Assembly (NCBI RefSeq): GCF_000620505.1
Contig: NZ_JIBC01000004.1
Location: forward strand, 682,001 to 746,000
Direction: 5' to 3'
Length of the DNA: 64,000 nucleotides
Source: Sulfitobacter sp. 20_GPM-1509m
GTDB taxonomy: Bacteria; Pseudomonadota; Alphaproteobacteria; Rhodobacterales; Rhodobacteraceae
Below, in pieces: positions 8,884-17,727 of this stretch. The notes under the pieces are model-generated. The model did not search any database. It was not told the origin of the DNA and saw only the letters and a program-made list of their open reading frames with translations. The translations under genes were made by a program, and so were the position numbers. The first letter of the stretch is position 1; every line of letters starts with the position of its first letter.

Positions 8884-10563
8884 TTACTCCGCCGCAAGGG
8901 GTTTTGGCTTTGGCGCGGGCTTTGCGCCGTGTTCGTATTCGGTCAGGAAATCCAGAACCTCCTGCCGGTATGTGTAGTAGTCAGGATGCGCCAGCAGTGC
9001 CTTTCGTGTGCGCGGGCGCGGCAGGTCGACCTGGGTGATCTTGCCGATGGTGGCCTGTGGGCCGTTGGTCATCATGACCACCCGGTCTGCCAGCAAGATC
9101 GCCTCGTCCACGTCGTGGGTGACACAGATCGCGGTGACCTTGGTGCGCGACCAGACCTCCATAAGCACCTCTTGCAGTTCCCACCTGGTGAGCGAGTCCA
9201 GCATCCCGAAAGGTTCATCCAGCAAAAGCAGCTTGGGGCTGAGGGCAAAGGCACGGGCGATGCCGACACGTTGCTTCATCCCGTTCGACATGGAATGAGC
9301 ACCACGGTCCATCGCATCGGCCAGTCCCACGCGTTCAAGGTAGTATTCGACCACCTCCTGCTTTTCGGTCTGGCTCGCGCGGGGGTAAACCTTGTCCACG
9401 CCAATCGCGACGTTCTCCTTGGCGGTCAGCCAGGGGAACAGGTTGGGCGATTGAAAGACGACGGCGCGTTCCGGATCGGCACCTTCGACGTGACGCCCGT
9501 CCAGTTTGATTGCGCCCTTTGAAATGGCATTCAGGCCGGCCGCCATGGTCAGCACTGTGGATTTGCCACAACCTGAATGGCCGATCAGGCTGATAAACTC
9601 GCCCTGGTTCACCTTGAGGTCGAAATCCTCGACGACGGTCAGCGGACCTTTGGGCGTAGGATAGACCTTGTGCAGTTGCGAGAAGTCCAGAAACCGCTCT
9701 TCGATCATGCCCACCCGCGCTTCGTTGACCACGGCAGGCAGCGTCTGGTGGATCGGTGTGACGTTCGGCAGGTGTCGGGTTTCTTCAACCTTGGCGGCTA
9801 TGCCCACATCCATCAGGTATTGCGTGACCTGCGCGCGCAAGCTCTTGAAGGCCGCGTCGTGGTTCATGGCGTCCCGGTTGCGCGGTCGCGGGATGGTCAC
9901 GGGGACCGGATCGGCCAGCGTCCCGTCGGGGTTCAGTACGATAATGCGATCAGCCAGCAAGATCGCCTCGTCGACATCATTCGTGATCAGGACGCAGGTC
10001 TTTTTGTCCTCCTCCCAGATATCAAGGATTTCGTCGGCCAGATTGGCCCGCGTCAGTGCATCCAGCGCCGACAGCGGCTCGTCCAGCAGCAGCAGGTCAG
10101 GCTCCATTGCCAGTGCCCGCGCCACGGCAACCCGCTGGCGCATCCCCCCCGACAGTTCGGCGGGGCGTCGATGGGCCGCGTGTGTCAGGCCGACCATGGC
10201 AATATAGTGATCAACCTTGGCCGTCTTTTCCACCCTGGTCAGCTTGCCGTGCACAGCGTCGACCGCCAGCAAGATGTTGCCGCGCACCGTCAGCCAGGGC
10301 ATCAGGCTGTAGCTTTGGAACACCAGCCCACGGTCGGGGCCGGGGCCTGCGATGGGTGCACCGCGAAAGGTCAGCGCGCCGCTATCCGGCATCTCGAGCC
10401 CGGCGATCAGGTTCATCAGCGTGGATTTTCCGGTCCCGGAGAACCCCAGGATGGCCAGGAACTCGCCCTCTTTCACGCTCAGGGTGATGTTTTTCAGGAC
10501 CTCGGCGCGATGCGTGCCTTCGCCAAAGCCTTTGTTCACGTCCTTGAATTCAAGAATACCCAT
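8884..10563 (-). CDS. nrtC: Nitrate/nitrite ABC transporter, two fused ATPase domains (NrtC/NrtD type)
   Basis: One polypeptide of about 559 aa with two complete ATPase modules. The first has Walker A GFSGTGKST, signature LSGGMRQRV and LLLLDEPLSALD. The second, from roughly residue 300, has GHSGCGKST, signature SNGMKQRVGIARA and LLLLDEPFGMLD. Both belong to the nitrate/sulfonate/taurine importer branch, so this protein alone may provide the ATPase pair that is split into NrtC and NrtD elsewhere. ATG 10563 gives MGILEFKDVNKGF; GTG 10572, which overlaps the permease stop, is an alternative start. Neither has a strong ribosome binding site, so coupling to the upstream gene is likely. Confidence 0.92.
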   Translation of the reverse strand: MGILEFKDVNKGFGEGTHRAEVLKNITLSVKEGEFLAILGFSGTGKSTLMNLIAGLEMPDSGALTFRGAPIAGPGPDRGLVFQSYSLMPWLTVRGNILLAVDAVHGKLTRVEKTAKVDHYIAMVGLTHAAHRRPAELSGGMRQRVAVARALAMEPDLLLLDEPLSALDALTRANLADEILDIWEEDKKTCVLITNDVDEAILLADRIIVLNPDGTLADPVPVTIPRPRNRDAMNHDAAFKSLRAQVTQYLMDVGIAAKVEETRHLPNVTPIHQTLPAVVNEARVGMIEERFLDFSQLHKVYPTPKGPLTVVEDFDLKVNQGEFISLIGHSGCGKSTVLTMAAGLNAISKGAIKLDGRHVEGADPERAVVFQSPNLFPWLTAKENVAIGVDKVYPRASQTEKQEVVEYYLERVGLADAMDRGAHSMSNGMKQRVGIARAFALSPKLLLLDEPFGMLDSLTRWELQEVLMEVWSRTKVTAICVTHDVDEAILLADRVVMMTNGPQATIGKITQVDLPRPRTRKALLAHPDYYTYRQEVLDFLTEYEHGAKPAPKPKPLAAE

Positions 10564-10568
10564 GCCGC

Positions 10569-11651
10569 TCACCGCTGCGCCGAGAAGGTAAAGAACGACT
10601 GCAGGGCAAACATCACGCGGTCCAGAAGGAAGCCGATGATGCCGATGGTCAGAACCGCGACGATGATACGGGCCAGCGATTGCGACGATCCGTTCTGGAA
10701 TTCATCCCAGACGAATTTGCCAAGGCCGGGGTTCTGCGCCAGCATTTCCGCCGCGATCAGCACCATCCAGCCCACCCCAAGGCTCAGCCGCAGGCCGGTA
10801 AAGATCAGCGGCAGCGCAGAGGGCAGAACCAGCTTGGTGATCTTGGCGTAGGGGCTCATTTTCAGCACCCGGCTGACGCTGATCAGGTCGCGGTCGATGG
10901 AGGCGACGCCAAGCGCGGTGTTGATCAACGTGGGCCAGAGGGAACACAATGTCACGGTGATCGCGGAGACCAGGAAGGATTTGGAAAACATCCCGTCGTT
11001 GGTGGCATAGACTGCCGAAACCACCATGGTGACAATCGGCAACCATGCCAATGGCGACACCGGTTTGAAAATCTGGATCAGCGGGTTCAGGGCCGCATTG
11101 GCCGTGGGCGATAGGCCCGCAGCAATGCCCAGCGGGATCGCGACCACCGAGGCCACCAGAAAGCCGAAGAACACGGTTTTGATCGAGGTCCAGATCTGGT
11201 CGTAGTAGCTGGGTGCGCCGGTATAGGCGATCTGCTTGACCTCATCCGCGCGCCCGGCTTCGATCAGCCGCGCATTGCGCTGGTCCAGCCGCTCGTGGAA
11301 CATTGCTGCCTTGGCGCGCTTGTCGATGGCATCCGCGTTCAGTTCCTTGGCCTGTTCCCAGACCGCAACGGGGCCGGGGATCGCGCCCAGTGATGTGACG
11401 ACACGCGGGGCGAGGGTGGCCCAGAGCATCAGGAAGACGATGATGGACAACAGCGGCACACCCAGCAGCCGCCAGACATCGCGCATCTGTCCGCGCGGGT
11501 TGTCGCCCGCTGCGGCTTTGAGCAGAGGGGTCAGCCAGGCAAGACCAAGAACGGAAAACCAGGCGTCCGCCTTGTTGATGCGGGTAAACCAGACGGCACG
11601 GCGCGCCTCTTTGTGCTTGGTGTCCAGGTGATCGGGATCGACGACTGTCAT
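10569..11651 (-). CDS. nrtB: Nitrate/nitrite ABC transporter permease
   Basis: Inner-membrane permease of the nitrate importer, 360 aa. A hydrophobic segment near residues 64-84 (LLGVPLLSIIVFLMLWATL) is followed by a charged helical stretch at about 100-150, then the binding-protein-dependent permease domain with its ATPase-contact loop (ALPLIFTGLRLSLGVGWMVLIAAEM). It is longer than many NrtB proteins because of the extended N-terminus and the charged insert. It lies between nrtA and the fused ATPase gene and overlaps the latter's possible GTG start. Confidence 0.93.
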   Translation of the reverse strand: MTVVDPDHLDTKHKEARRAVWFTRINKADAWFSVLGLAWLTPLLKAAAGDNPRGQMRDVWRLLGVPLLSIIVFLMLWATLAPRVVTSLGAIPGPVAVWEQAKELNADAIDKRAKAAMFHERLDQRNARLIEAGRADEVKQIAYTGAPSYYDQIWTSIKTVFFGFLVASVVAIPLGIAAGLSPTANAALNPLIQIFKPVSPLAWLPIVTMVVSAVYATNDGMFSKSFLVSAITVTLCSLWPTLINTALGVASIDRDLISVSRVLKMSPYAKITKLVLPSALPLIFTGLRLSLGVGWMVLIAAEMLAQNPGLGKFVWDEFQNGSSQSLARIIVAVLTIGIIGFLLDRVMFALQSFFTFSAQR

Positions 11652-11681
11652 TGCGGTCTCCGGTACTAAGAAGGGAAAGAT

Positions 11682-11707
11682 GCACCGCCCCGCAGGCAGG
11701 ACGGTGC
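11682..11707 (-). terminator. Stem-loop between nrtA and nrtB
   Basis: On the minus strand the 63-base gap after the nrtA stop contains a GC-rich inverted repeat with outer arms GCACCG and CGGTGC, followed by a pyrimidine-rich stretch. Hairpins after binding-protein genes often lower downstream expression or stabilise the upstream message. The lack of a clean U-run makes an attenuator or processing signal more likely than a full terminator. Confidence 0.4.
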
Positions 11708-11714
11708 GGAAAGG

Positions 11715-13067
11715 TCAGCCGCCGACGACTTCGCCGGATTTCAAACCGATGGGCAGGCTGTCGATATAGGCATTGGGCGCTTTGCCATCGAAAGGGATGC
11801 CGTCGATGACATCTGCGGCGGGCGTCGGCGCCTTGTAGCCGTCACTGTCCCAGGGGAAATCGGCCTCGGTCGCGTTGCCTTCGTCCACCAGCATCCGTGC
11901 GGCGTCCAGATAGATGTCGGGGCGGTAAACCGAACGCGCGGTTTCATCGAACCATACGTCGTCCTTGGGTTCGGCGATCTGGCCCCAGCGGCGCATCTGC
12001 GTCAGATACCACACCGCGTCCGAATAGAACGGGTAGGTGGCGTTGTAGCGGAAAAAGACGTTGAAATCGGGCACGTCGCGCACATCGCCGGGTTCATATT
12101 CAAAGGTGCCGGTCATCGAGGCGGCGATCACGTCGGCGTCGGCGCCTACGTATTCCGGACGGCTGAGGATCTCGACCGCGGCCTCGCGGTTGGCGTTCTC
12201 GTTCTCGTCCAGCCAGATGGCGGCGCGGATCAGCGCCTTGGTCAGGGCCAGCGTGGTGTTGGGATATTGCTCGGCAAATTCAGCAGTGATGCCGAACACC
12301 TTTTCAGGATTGTTCTTCCACAGCTCATAGTCGGTGATCACCGGCACGCCGATGCCCTTGACCACCGCTTGCTGGTTCCACGGCTCGCCCACGCAATAGC
12401 CGTCGATTGTACCGGCTTCGAGCGTTGCGGGCATTTGCGGCGGTGGGGTGACGGACAGGAATACGTCCGCGCCAATCTGCCCAGAGGTGTCCGCGGGGCT
12501 GTAAAGTCCGGGGTTCAGCCCCCCGGCCGCCAGCCAATACCGCAGTTCGTAATTGTGGGTCGAGACGGGGAAAACCATGCCCATGTTGAACGGCTTGCCG
12601 GCGGCGCGATAGCTTTCGACCACGGGCAAAAGGGCGCTGGCGCTGATCGGATGCTGGGGCAGACCATCGGCATTTGTCGGAATGTTCGGCTTCATCTGTT
12701 CCCAGACGCTGTTGGACACGGTGATCCCGTTCCCGTTCAGGTCCATCGAAAAGGGCGTGATGATATGCGCCTCGGTGCCGTAGCCGATGGTCGCCGCCAA
12801 CGGTTGCCCGGCCAGCATATGCGCGCCGTCCAGCTGACCGCCGATCACACCGTCCAGAAGAACCTTCCAGTTCGCCTGTGCCTCCAGTGTGACGAACAAC
12901 CCTTCGTCCAGAAAATAGCCATTTTCATAGGCGACCGCCAACGGCGCCATGTCGGTCAGCTTGATAAAGCCGAACTTGAGTTCGTCTTTTTCCAGCTCCA
13001 GCATCTCGGCAAAGGCCGGGGCGGCAAGCAGTGTCGTCGTCAGAAGTAAGGCAGAGAAATGTTTCAT
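11715..13067 (-). CDS. nrtA: Nitrate/nitrite ABC transporter substrate-binding protein
   Basis: Periplasmic nitrate-binding protein, 450 aa. A signal peptide is visible (hydrophobic [15 protein letters not shown], then a likely cut before EML). The mature part shows the NrtA/CmpA pattern: [42 protein letters not shown] and [15 protein letters not shown] 13067 is preceded by AAAGGGAC as ribosome binding site. It is the first gene of the transport and reduction operon and sits directly behind the putative NasT-controlled leader, so its transcription should depend on nitrate through NasS/NasT. Confidence 0.95.
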   Translation of the reverse strand: MKHFSALLLTTTLLAAPAFAEMLELEKDELKFGFIKLTDMAPLAVAYENGYFLDEGLFVTLEAQANWKVLLDGVIGGQLDGAHMLAGQPLAATIGYGTEAHIITPFSMDLNGNGITVSNSVWEQMKPNIPTNADGLPQHPISASALLPVVESYRAAGKPFNMGMVFPVSTHNYELRYWLAAGGLNPGLYSPADTSGQIGADVFLSVTPPPQMPATLEAGTIDGYCVGEPWNQQAVVKGIGVPVITDYELWKNNPEKVFGITAEFAEQYPNTTLALTKALIRAAIWLDENENANREAAVEILSRPEYVGADADVIAASMTGTFEYEPGDVRDVPDFNVFFRYNATYPFYSDAVWYLTQMRRWGQIAEPKDDVWFDETARSVYRPDIYLDAARMLVDEGNATEADFPWDSDGYKAPTPAADVIDGIPFDGKAPNAYIDSLPIGLKSGEVVGG

Positions 13068-13084
13068 GTTGTCGTCCCTTTAGG

Positions 13085-13105
13085 GTCCGGGACAGACGCC
13101 CGGAC
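13085..13105 (-). promoter_or_regulatory. Hairpin just before the nrtA ribosome binding site
   Basis: A perfect 7-bp inverted repeat, GTCCGGG and CCCGGAC with a 7-base loop, lies between the leader terminator and the nrtA Shine-Dalgarno sequence. It could stabilise the 5' end of the message or set translation level. It does not include the ribosome binding site itself. Confidence 0.35.
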
Positions 13106-13110
13106 ATACG

Positions 13111-13161
13111 AAAAATAGCCGCTGACCAACCTCATGCGTCGGCATGAAGGGTCGAGCGGCT
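13111..13161 (-). terminator. Intrinsic terminator in the nrtA leader (antitermination target)
   Basis: Read on the minus strand, the arm AGCCGCT (13161-13155) pairs with AGCGGCT (13123-13117), extended inward by GACC with GGTC, and an inner CATGC/GCATG stem closes the top. The structure is followed immediately by ATTTTT (13116-13111). The 5' arm overlaps the loop and 3' arm of the second hexaloop hairpin at 13153-13168, so terminator and hairpin cannot form together. Confidence 0.75.
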
Positions 13162-13218
13162 GTGCTCGGATTACCCGGACTTTGGGAATGGGGTCAGGCG
13201 GACGCCATTGTCTGCCTG
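13153..13218 (-). promoter_or_regulatory. ANTAR (NasT) target RNA: paired hexaloop hairpins P1 and P2
   Basis: On the minus strand, P1 (13218-13195) has 9-base arms CAGGCAGAC and GTCCGCCTG with one mismatch around the hexaloop AATGGC. P2 (13168-13153) has 5-bp arms CGAGC and GCTCG around the hexaloop ACAGCC. Both loops have A at position 1 and G at position 4, the signature of ANTAR-protein targets such as the nasF leader of Klebsiella bound by NasR. P2 competes with the downstream terminator. NasT, encoded 1.4 kb upstream, is the obvious binder: with nitrate, NasS would free NasT, P1/P2 would be stabilised and transcription would read into nrtA. Confidence 0.75.
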
Positions 13219-13324
13219 TCGTCTATCAAGGTCGAATCCCGAGGTGTAATCAACGAAAAATCAGTATTTTCGTCCTCAGCGGGTCACTTTTCTGCATTGC
13301 GGCATACTTGTGCTGATTTCCTGA

Positions 13325-14425
13325 TCACTCCGGCGGCAAGGGGGTGAAATTCTGACCATCGAATGAACGCTCGAATGACGCAGGCTCCGGCGTGTAACCG
13401 GGAATCGACTGCAACGCATTCTCATGCAGATCGGTGCGATAGGTCGCGCGGGCCACGGCCTGAGAGGTGCCGCGATCCAATCCTAGCCGTGCTGCGAGCC
13501 GCCCGCCGATCCATGCCGCATGGGCCTGTTGCGGTGCAAAGTGACCAAAATCCACGAATTTCGGAACGACACGGCTGTCGCCCCGTGCAGAGATTGTCAG
13601 ATGCCCCGACAAAGCGCGGTCGATGACCTCGGTCGGCACGTCAAGGTAATCCCGACCCGACAACATCTCGCAGGCGGTCACCCGACTGCGCGGATCGTTC
13701 AGCCATTGGCCCGCATGCCACAAGGCACGGATCAGGGCGCGCAGGGGCTCGGGGTCGCTGTCGGCGAGATCGGCCCGCACGCCCAGCACCTTTTCCGGCA
13801 TTCCGGGCCAGATCGCGGAGCCGGGCAGCAGCAACGCCCCCACGGCTCTTTCCACGGCCATCGACCCCCAGGGTTCCCCCACGCAGCAAGCGTCAATTTC
13901 ACCTGCTGCAAGGGCCGCCGCCATCAGAGGCGGCGGAACCGTGCGGATATCAATCCCCGATGGCGCAGGCAGGCCCAGCGCCGTCAGCCAGTGATACAAC
14001 AGCTCTGCGTGCATTGAGAACGGGAACGGCACCGCGATGCGCAGCGGCCCGTCTGCTGCGGCAATCAACGCACGGCCTGCCGCATGGGCATCGTCGAAAC
14101 CGAAATCATGACCTGCCTCGCGCAACCTTTTGGCCATGGCCGCGCTGACGCACACCACCTCGCCATTCGTTGACAGGACCGCAACGGCCGCCAGCGCCGC
14201 ACCGGCCCCGCCCAGTCCAAGCGCTGTGGCGACGGGCATCGGTGACAGCATCTGTGCCGCGGTGACCTGTCCGAAAGACACCATGTCCCGCAGCGCCGAC
14301 CATGAATTCGCGCGCCGCAAGTCCAGCGTGATGCCTTCGGCCCGGTCGAACCCCATCTCGACAGCGACAATCAACGGTCCTGCGTCAATCAGCGGAACGA
14401 AACCAACGGGAATGGTTGCCGTCAT
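13325..14425 (-). CDS. nasS: Nitrate sensor NasS (cytoplasmic NrtA-like protein)
   Basis: 366 aa and clearly homologous to NrtA (VGFVPLIDAGPLIVAVE, ANSWSALRDMVSFGQVTAAQMLSPMP, ACCVGEPWGSMAVERAVG), but it has no signal peptide, so it should stay in the cytoplasm. This is the NasS type, which in Azotobacter and Paracoccus binds nitrate or nitrite and controls the antiterminator NasT. It is encoded directly after nasT with a 4-nt overlap, as expected for proteins that form a complex. The region between its stop and nrtA contains the proposed NasT-responsive leader. Confidence 0.92.
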   Translation of the reverse strand: MTATIPVGFVPLIDAGPLIVAVEMGFDRAEGITLDLRRANSWSALRDMVSFGQVTAAQMLSPMPVATALGLGGAGAALAAVAVLSTNGEVVCVSAAMAKRLREAGHDFGFDDAHAAGRALIAAADGPLRIAVPFPFSMHAELLYHWLTALGLPAPSGIDIRTVPPPLMAAALAAGEIDACCVGEPWGSMAVERAVGALLLPGSAIWPGMPEKVLGVRADLADSDPEPLRALIRALWHAGQWLNDPRSRVTACEMLSGRDYLDVPTEVIDRALSGHLTISARGDSRVVPKFVDFGHFAPQQAHAAWIGGRLAARLGLDRGTSQAVARATYRTDLHENALQSIPGYTPEPASFERSFDGQNFTPLPPE

Positions 14426-15006
14426 GACAGCAACCCTGCGGTGCTGACCAATGCCTCGGCCACATCGCCGACTTTGCGTCCCTGATCCATCGCGGCGCGT
14501 CGCAACAGGGCATAGGCGGCTTCCTCGTCGATCCCTTTTGCCTTCATCAGGATGCCCTTCGCGCGATCAATCACCTTGCGTTCTTCAAGGGCGCGTTTGG
14601 TTGCAGCCAATTCCGTACGCATTTGCCGGAACATGTTGAACCGCGTGACAGCAGCGTCGAGGATCGGCTTGAGGCGGTCGGCACGCAGCCCGTCGACGAC
14701 ATAGGCCGACACGCCCGCCTCGATCGCAAGTTTGGTCAGGTTCGCGTCCCCCTGATCCACAAACAACGCGACGGGTCGCTCCAGCGGGGCCGTCGCCAAT
14801 GTCAGCTCCTCCAGGGCATCGCGCGATGGATTGTCGAGGTCGATCAGGACAATGTCCGGGTTGATCTCCTTGATCGCCGAGTTCAGCCGCGTCATGTCGT
14901 CAACGATGTTGAGTTCGTATTGCCCGACCCGCAACAGGCTTTCCTCGATCAACGCCGCACGCGCCGGATCGCTTTCCACGATTGTGATTTTCAGAAGTCG
15001 CTGCAT
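14422..15006 (-). CDS. nasT: ANTAR-domain antiterminator NasT
   Basis: 194 aa from ATG 15006. An N-terminal receiver-like domain (LLKITIVESDPARAALIEESLL, DIVLIDLDNPSRDAL) is followed by a coiled linker and the C-terminal ANTAR RNA-binding domain (VIDRAKGILMKAKGIDEEAAYALLRRAAMDQGRKVGDVAEAL). The predicted role is to bind paired hexaloop hairpins in nascent RNA and prevent termination. The frame extends to GTG 15075, which has AGG nearby and would add 23 residues; I prefer 15006 because the family starts close to the receiver domain. No clear ribosome binding site precedes 15006. Confidence 0.9.
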   Translation of the reverse strand: MQRLLKITIVESDPARAALIEESLLRVGQYELNIVDDMTRLNSAIKEINPDIVLIDLDNPSRDALEELTLATAPLERPVALFVDQGDANLTKLAIEAGVSAYVVDGLRADRLKPILDAAVTRFNMFRQMRTELAATKRALEERKVIDRAKGILMKAKGIDEEAAYALLRRAAMDQGRKVGDVAEALVSTAGLLS

Positions 15007-15222
15007 CAATGAACCGTCAACAAACCCCGGCAGGATTGGCAATGTTGAACGATGGTCCGGCGATACATTATTCACCGTGCTGCCTGAAAATTGCGCACAT
15101 TTACGGCTGTCGCCCCAGTCCCTCTTGCAAATGGTGCGGGCGCAAGGCGTCCACCACGGCCATTCGCCCGCGCCTTCTGCATTAGGCCCCGTCCCGCCCC
15201 AACCGCGCTGACAGGGCCATCC

Positions 15223-16446
15223 TCAATCCTGCCAACCCTTGCGCAGAACCTGTGCCACGGCATCGGCCATAGCCTGATTTCCATTGCCTCCCGGGTGCAG
15301 ATGATCGCCGCTGTCGTAAAGCGGGTTCAGGCGCATGTCGTCTTTCGGAGCGCTCAGCACGCTGTCAAAGTCCACCAGCGCGTCATAGAAATCTGCCCCT
15401 CTCAACCAATCATTCAACGCCCTGCGCAGTGCGTCTTTCCCGGGGCTCCAATAGGTTGCTTCCATTGGCGTATCCGGCAGCGCCCCTTCAAAAGGGGGAA
15501 CTGTGCCAATGACCAGCCGCATGCCCTGCGCACGGGTGCGTGCGGCAACCTGCATCAGGCCTTGTTGCAGGCGGTCCAAGGTCATGGGGGCTTCTTCGGG
15601 TGAAAACGGTGTGCCGGGCCAGGCAATATCGTTCGTGCCGATCAGCAGGACCAGCACGTTTGCCCCCGGCGCGGCCAGCACGTCATGGTCAAGCCGGGCC
15701 AACACGCTGCGGCCCATCCCGTCGCTCAGCAGGCGACCGCCAGAAATCCCGGCATTGACCACCGCGACCCCCTCTGCGGCGAGGGCACGGGCGAGCAGAT
15801 CAGGCCAGCGCACCATGGCGTCCATCGGTGCGCCGTTGCCGTCGGTGATGGAATCTCCCATGGCGATCACGCCCAGCCGCGCGGGGATGTCGGACAAAAC
15901 CATGCTCAGGGTCAGACGGGCCGGAAGCTCTTGCAATACCTCGGGCTCCGGTGTGTCGGCATCGATCAGATAGCTGGTTTCACGTGCGTCCCAATGGAAG
16001 TCTTCTGCAACCGCGTCCGCCCCGTAGGTGAGCGTGGCGGCGATCCGGGCTCCGGCTTCAGCCGGAAAGACGACAGCGTCGGAAACGACCTGCGCGCCCG
16101 GCGCGATGACTGTGCCTGCATGACCGCCAAACAGAACCTCCTGCGCGTCTTCGGTCTGTGCATCGGGGGCACTGTGCGCCACCGCCACCGCAGTGATCGG
16201 AAGCGGACGCGTGCCGTGCACATTCGACAAAACCAGCCGTATGCGATTTGCCGGGAACGCCAGCGTCAGCGGCTGCCTGATGGTCGCCCCGGCGATCTGC
16301 TCTGGCAGTCCTGTGGCAAACACGGTCGTGTCGCTCCATACAGCTTGCGGACTGGCCATCCAGGCCGGAACCCAGTTTTCCGCAAGCCCCGGTGCCGCGA
16401 TGGCCATGGCCACCAGCGTGGCCGTTGTGCGTATGATCTGTCTCAT
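15223..16446 (-). CDS. Secreted SGNH/GDSL hydrolase
   Basis: 407 aa with a signal peptide (TTATLVAMAIAAPGLA before ENW). Residues from about 200 on form an SGNH hydrolase: block I IAMGDSITDGNG supplies the nucleophilic Ser, block II Gly is in NAGISGGRLL, block III is IGTNDIAW and block V is SGDHLHPGG with the Asp-x-x-His pair. This resembles bacterial esterases and rhamnogalacturonan acetylesterase-like enzymes that deacylate carbohydrates. ATG 16446 lies one base after the MFS gene stop, with AAGGA upstream, so the two form an operon. The N-terminal 190 residues look like a beta-rich accessory domain. Confidence 0.85.
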   Translation of the reverse strand: MRQIIRTTATLVAMAIAAPGLAENWVPAWMASPQAVWSDTTVFATGLPEQIAGATIRQPLTLAFPANRIRLVLSNVHGTRPLPITAVAVAHSAPDAQTEDAQEVLFGGHAGTVIAPGAQVVSDAVVFPAEAGARIAATLTYGADAVAEDFHWDARETSYLIDADTPEPEVLQELPARLTLSMVLSDIPARLGVIAMGDSITDGNGAPMDAMVRWPDLLARALAAEGVAVVNAGISGGRLLSDGMGRSVLARLDHDVLAAPGANVLVLLIGTNDIAWPGTPFSPEEAPMTLDRLQQGLMQVAARTRAQGMRLVIGTVPPFEGALPDTPMEATYWSPGKDALRRALNDWLRGADFYDALVDFDSVLSAPKDDMRLNPLYDSGDHLHPGGNGNQAMADAVAQVLRKGWQD

Positions 16447-16447
16447 A

Positions 16448-17623
16448 TCAATTCCTTTCAGGGAGAAATGCCAAGGCCAGCGCGGCCAAGGGCAGGACTG
16501 CGGCAAGTGGCGCAAGACTGGGCAGGCCAAACCCGGCAGAGAGCACCAGCCCCCCGAGCCAGGCACCGATCGCATTGCCCAGGTTAAAGGCAGAGATATT
16601 CAGCGTGGCGCCCAGTGTTTCAGCCCCGTCGGGTGTACGTGCCATCATCCGGGCCTGAAGCGGGGCAAGGGTGGCGAACGCCAGCAGGCCCAGCAGCAGT
16701 ATCGCCGGTGCCGCCAACACGGGCACAGCCAGCCCCAGTCGCAAGGCCAGCAAACCAGCGGCCAGACCAAGAAGCACAATCGGCACAGCGGGGCCGGGCC
16801 AACGGTCCGCCAGCCGACCGCCCAGCAGATTGCCACCGACAATCCCAAGGCCAAAGAGCAAGAGGTAAAGCGCCACCCGCGCTTCCGGCACGCCTGCAAC
16901 ATCGGTCAAAAGCGGGGTGATGTAGGTAAAGACCATGAAGACGCCCGCATAGCCCATTGCCGTCATCACAAGCGCCAGCAAAGGTGCAGGGCGGATGAAA
17001 AGGGCCAATTGGCGAAATCTCAAAGGGGTATTCGACGCCGTTTGCGGCACGAAACAAGCGATGGCTGCAAATGCAACCGCGCCAATCCCGGCAACGGCCC
17101 AGAAGGTCGCACGCCAGCCAAAGATCTGTCCCAACCAGGTGCCAAAGGGCAGCCCCAGTACCGTGGCCAATGTCAGCCCCGTGAACACGATGGCGATGGC
17201 CGAAGCCTTTCGATGCGGCGGCACGATGGCCTGCGCCACAACCGAACCGGTGCCAAAGAACGTCCCGTGGGCAAAGCCGGTGATCACCCGTGCCGCCAGC
17301 ACGAGGCCAAAGCCGGGAGAGACGGCGCACATGATATTCCCAGCCGTGAAGATCGCCATAAGCAGCACCAACACGGCGCGGTGCGGCAGGCGACTGGCGG
17401 CGATGGCCAGCACCGGCCCGCCAAAGGTGACACCAAGGGCATAGCCCGTGATCAACAGCCCCGCCGAGGGCAGGCTGACGCCCAGGTCCTGCGCGACCTG
17501 TGGCAGCAGCCCCATGATGACGAATTCCGTCAACCCGATGCCAAAGGCACCAATTCCAAGGGCAACGAGAGGTGCCACGCGTGTGCGCGGCCGCAAGGTT
17601 TCAGTATCTGACAGACTTGTCAT
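16448..17623 (-). CDS. MFS drug/sugar efflux transporter (DHA1, AraJ/YdhP-like)
   Basis: 391 aa, about 12 hydrophobic segments. The signature regions are LITGYALGVTFGGPVLAI, SRLPHRAVLVLLMAIFTAGN and ARVITGFAHGTFFGTGSVVAQ, the last typical of the AraJ/YdhP branch of the DHA1 family. It should export small molecules by proton antiport; the substrate cannot be told. AAGGAGA precedes ATG 17623. It is divergent from a LysR regulator 105 bases away, with a LysR-type dyad between them, so that regulator probably controls it. Confidence 0.87.
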   Translation of the reverse strand: MTSLSDTETLRPRTRVAPLVALGIGAFGIGLTEFVIMGLLPQVAQDLGVSLPSAGLLITGYALGVTFGGPVLAIAASRLPHRAVLVLLMAIFTAGNIMCAVSPGFGLVLAARVITGFAHGTFFGTGSVVAQAIVPPHRKASAIAIVFTGLTLATVLGLPFGTWLGQIFGWRATFWAVAGIGAVAFAAIACFVPQTASNTPLRFRQLALFIRPAPLLALVMTAMGYAGVFMVFTYITPLLTDVAGVPEARVALYLLLFGLGIVGGNLLGGRLADRWPGPAVPIVLLGLAAGLLALRLGLAVPVLAAPAILLLGLLAFATLAPLQARMMARTPDGAETLGATLNISAFNLGNAIGAWLGGLVLSAGFGLPSLAPLAAVLPLAALALAFLPERN

Positions 17624-17703
17624 CCAGGTGTCTCCTTCTTGATTGCGGAGACCATGGCAGCTTTTTCATTGCAGAATAATTTGGCCAATCATAACATCAT
17701 TCA

Positions 17704-17716
17704 TGATTTCAAATCA
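17704..17716. promoter_or_regulatory. Candidate LysR box (T-N11-A dyad)
   Basis: TGATTTCAAATCA is a perfect 6-1-6 inverted repeat and fits T-N11-A. It lies 11 bases before the start of the LysR gene in the divergent spacer with the MFS gene, the usual place for an autoregulatory LysR site. Confidence 0.45.
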
Positions 17717-17727
17717 CAAATGAGCCC

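Noticed and set aside
13261-13330. Sigma-54 promoter for the nrtA operon
   Set aside because: A CAGCAC-like element and a later TGC were seen, but the invariant GG of the -24 box is missing.
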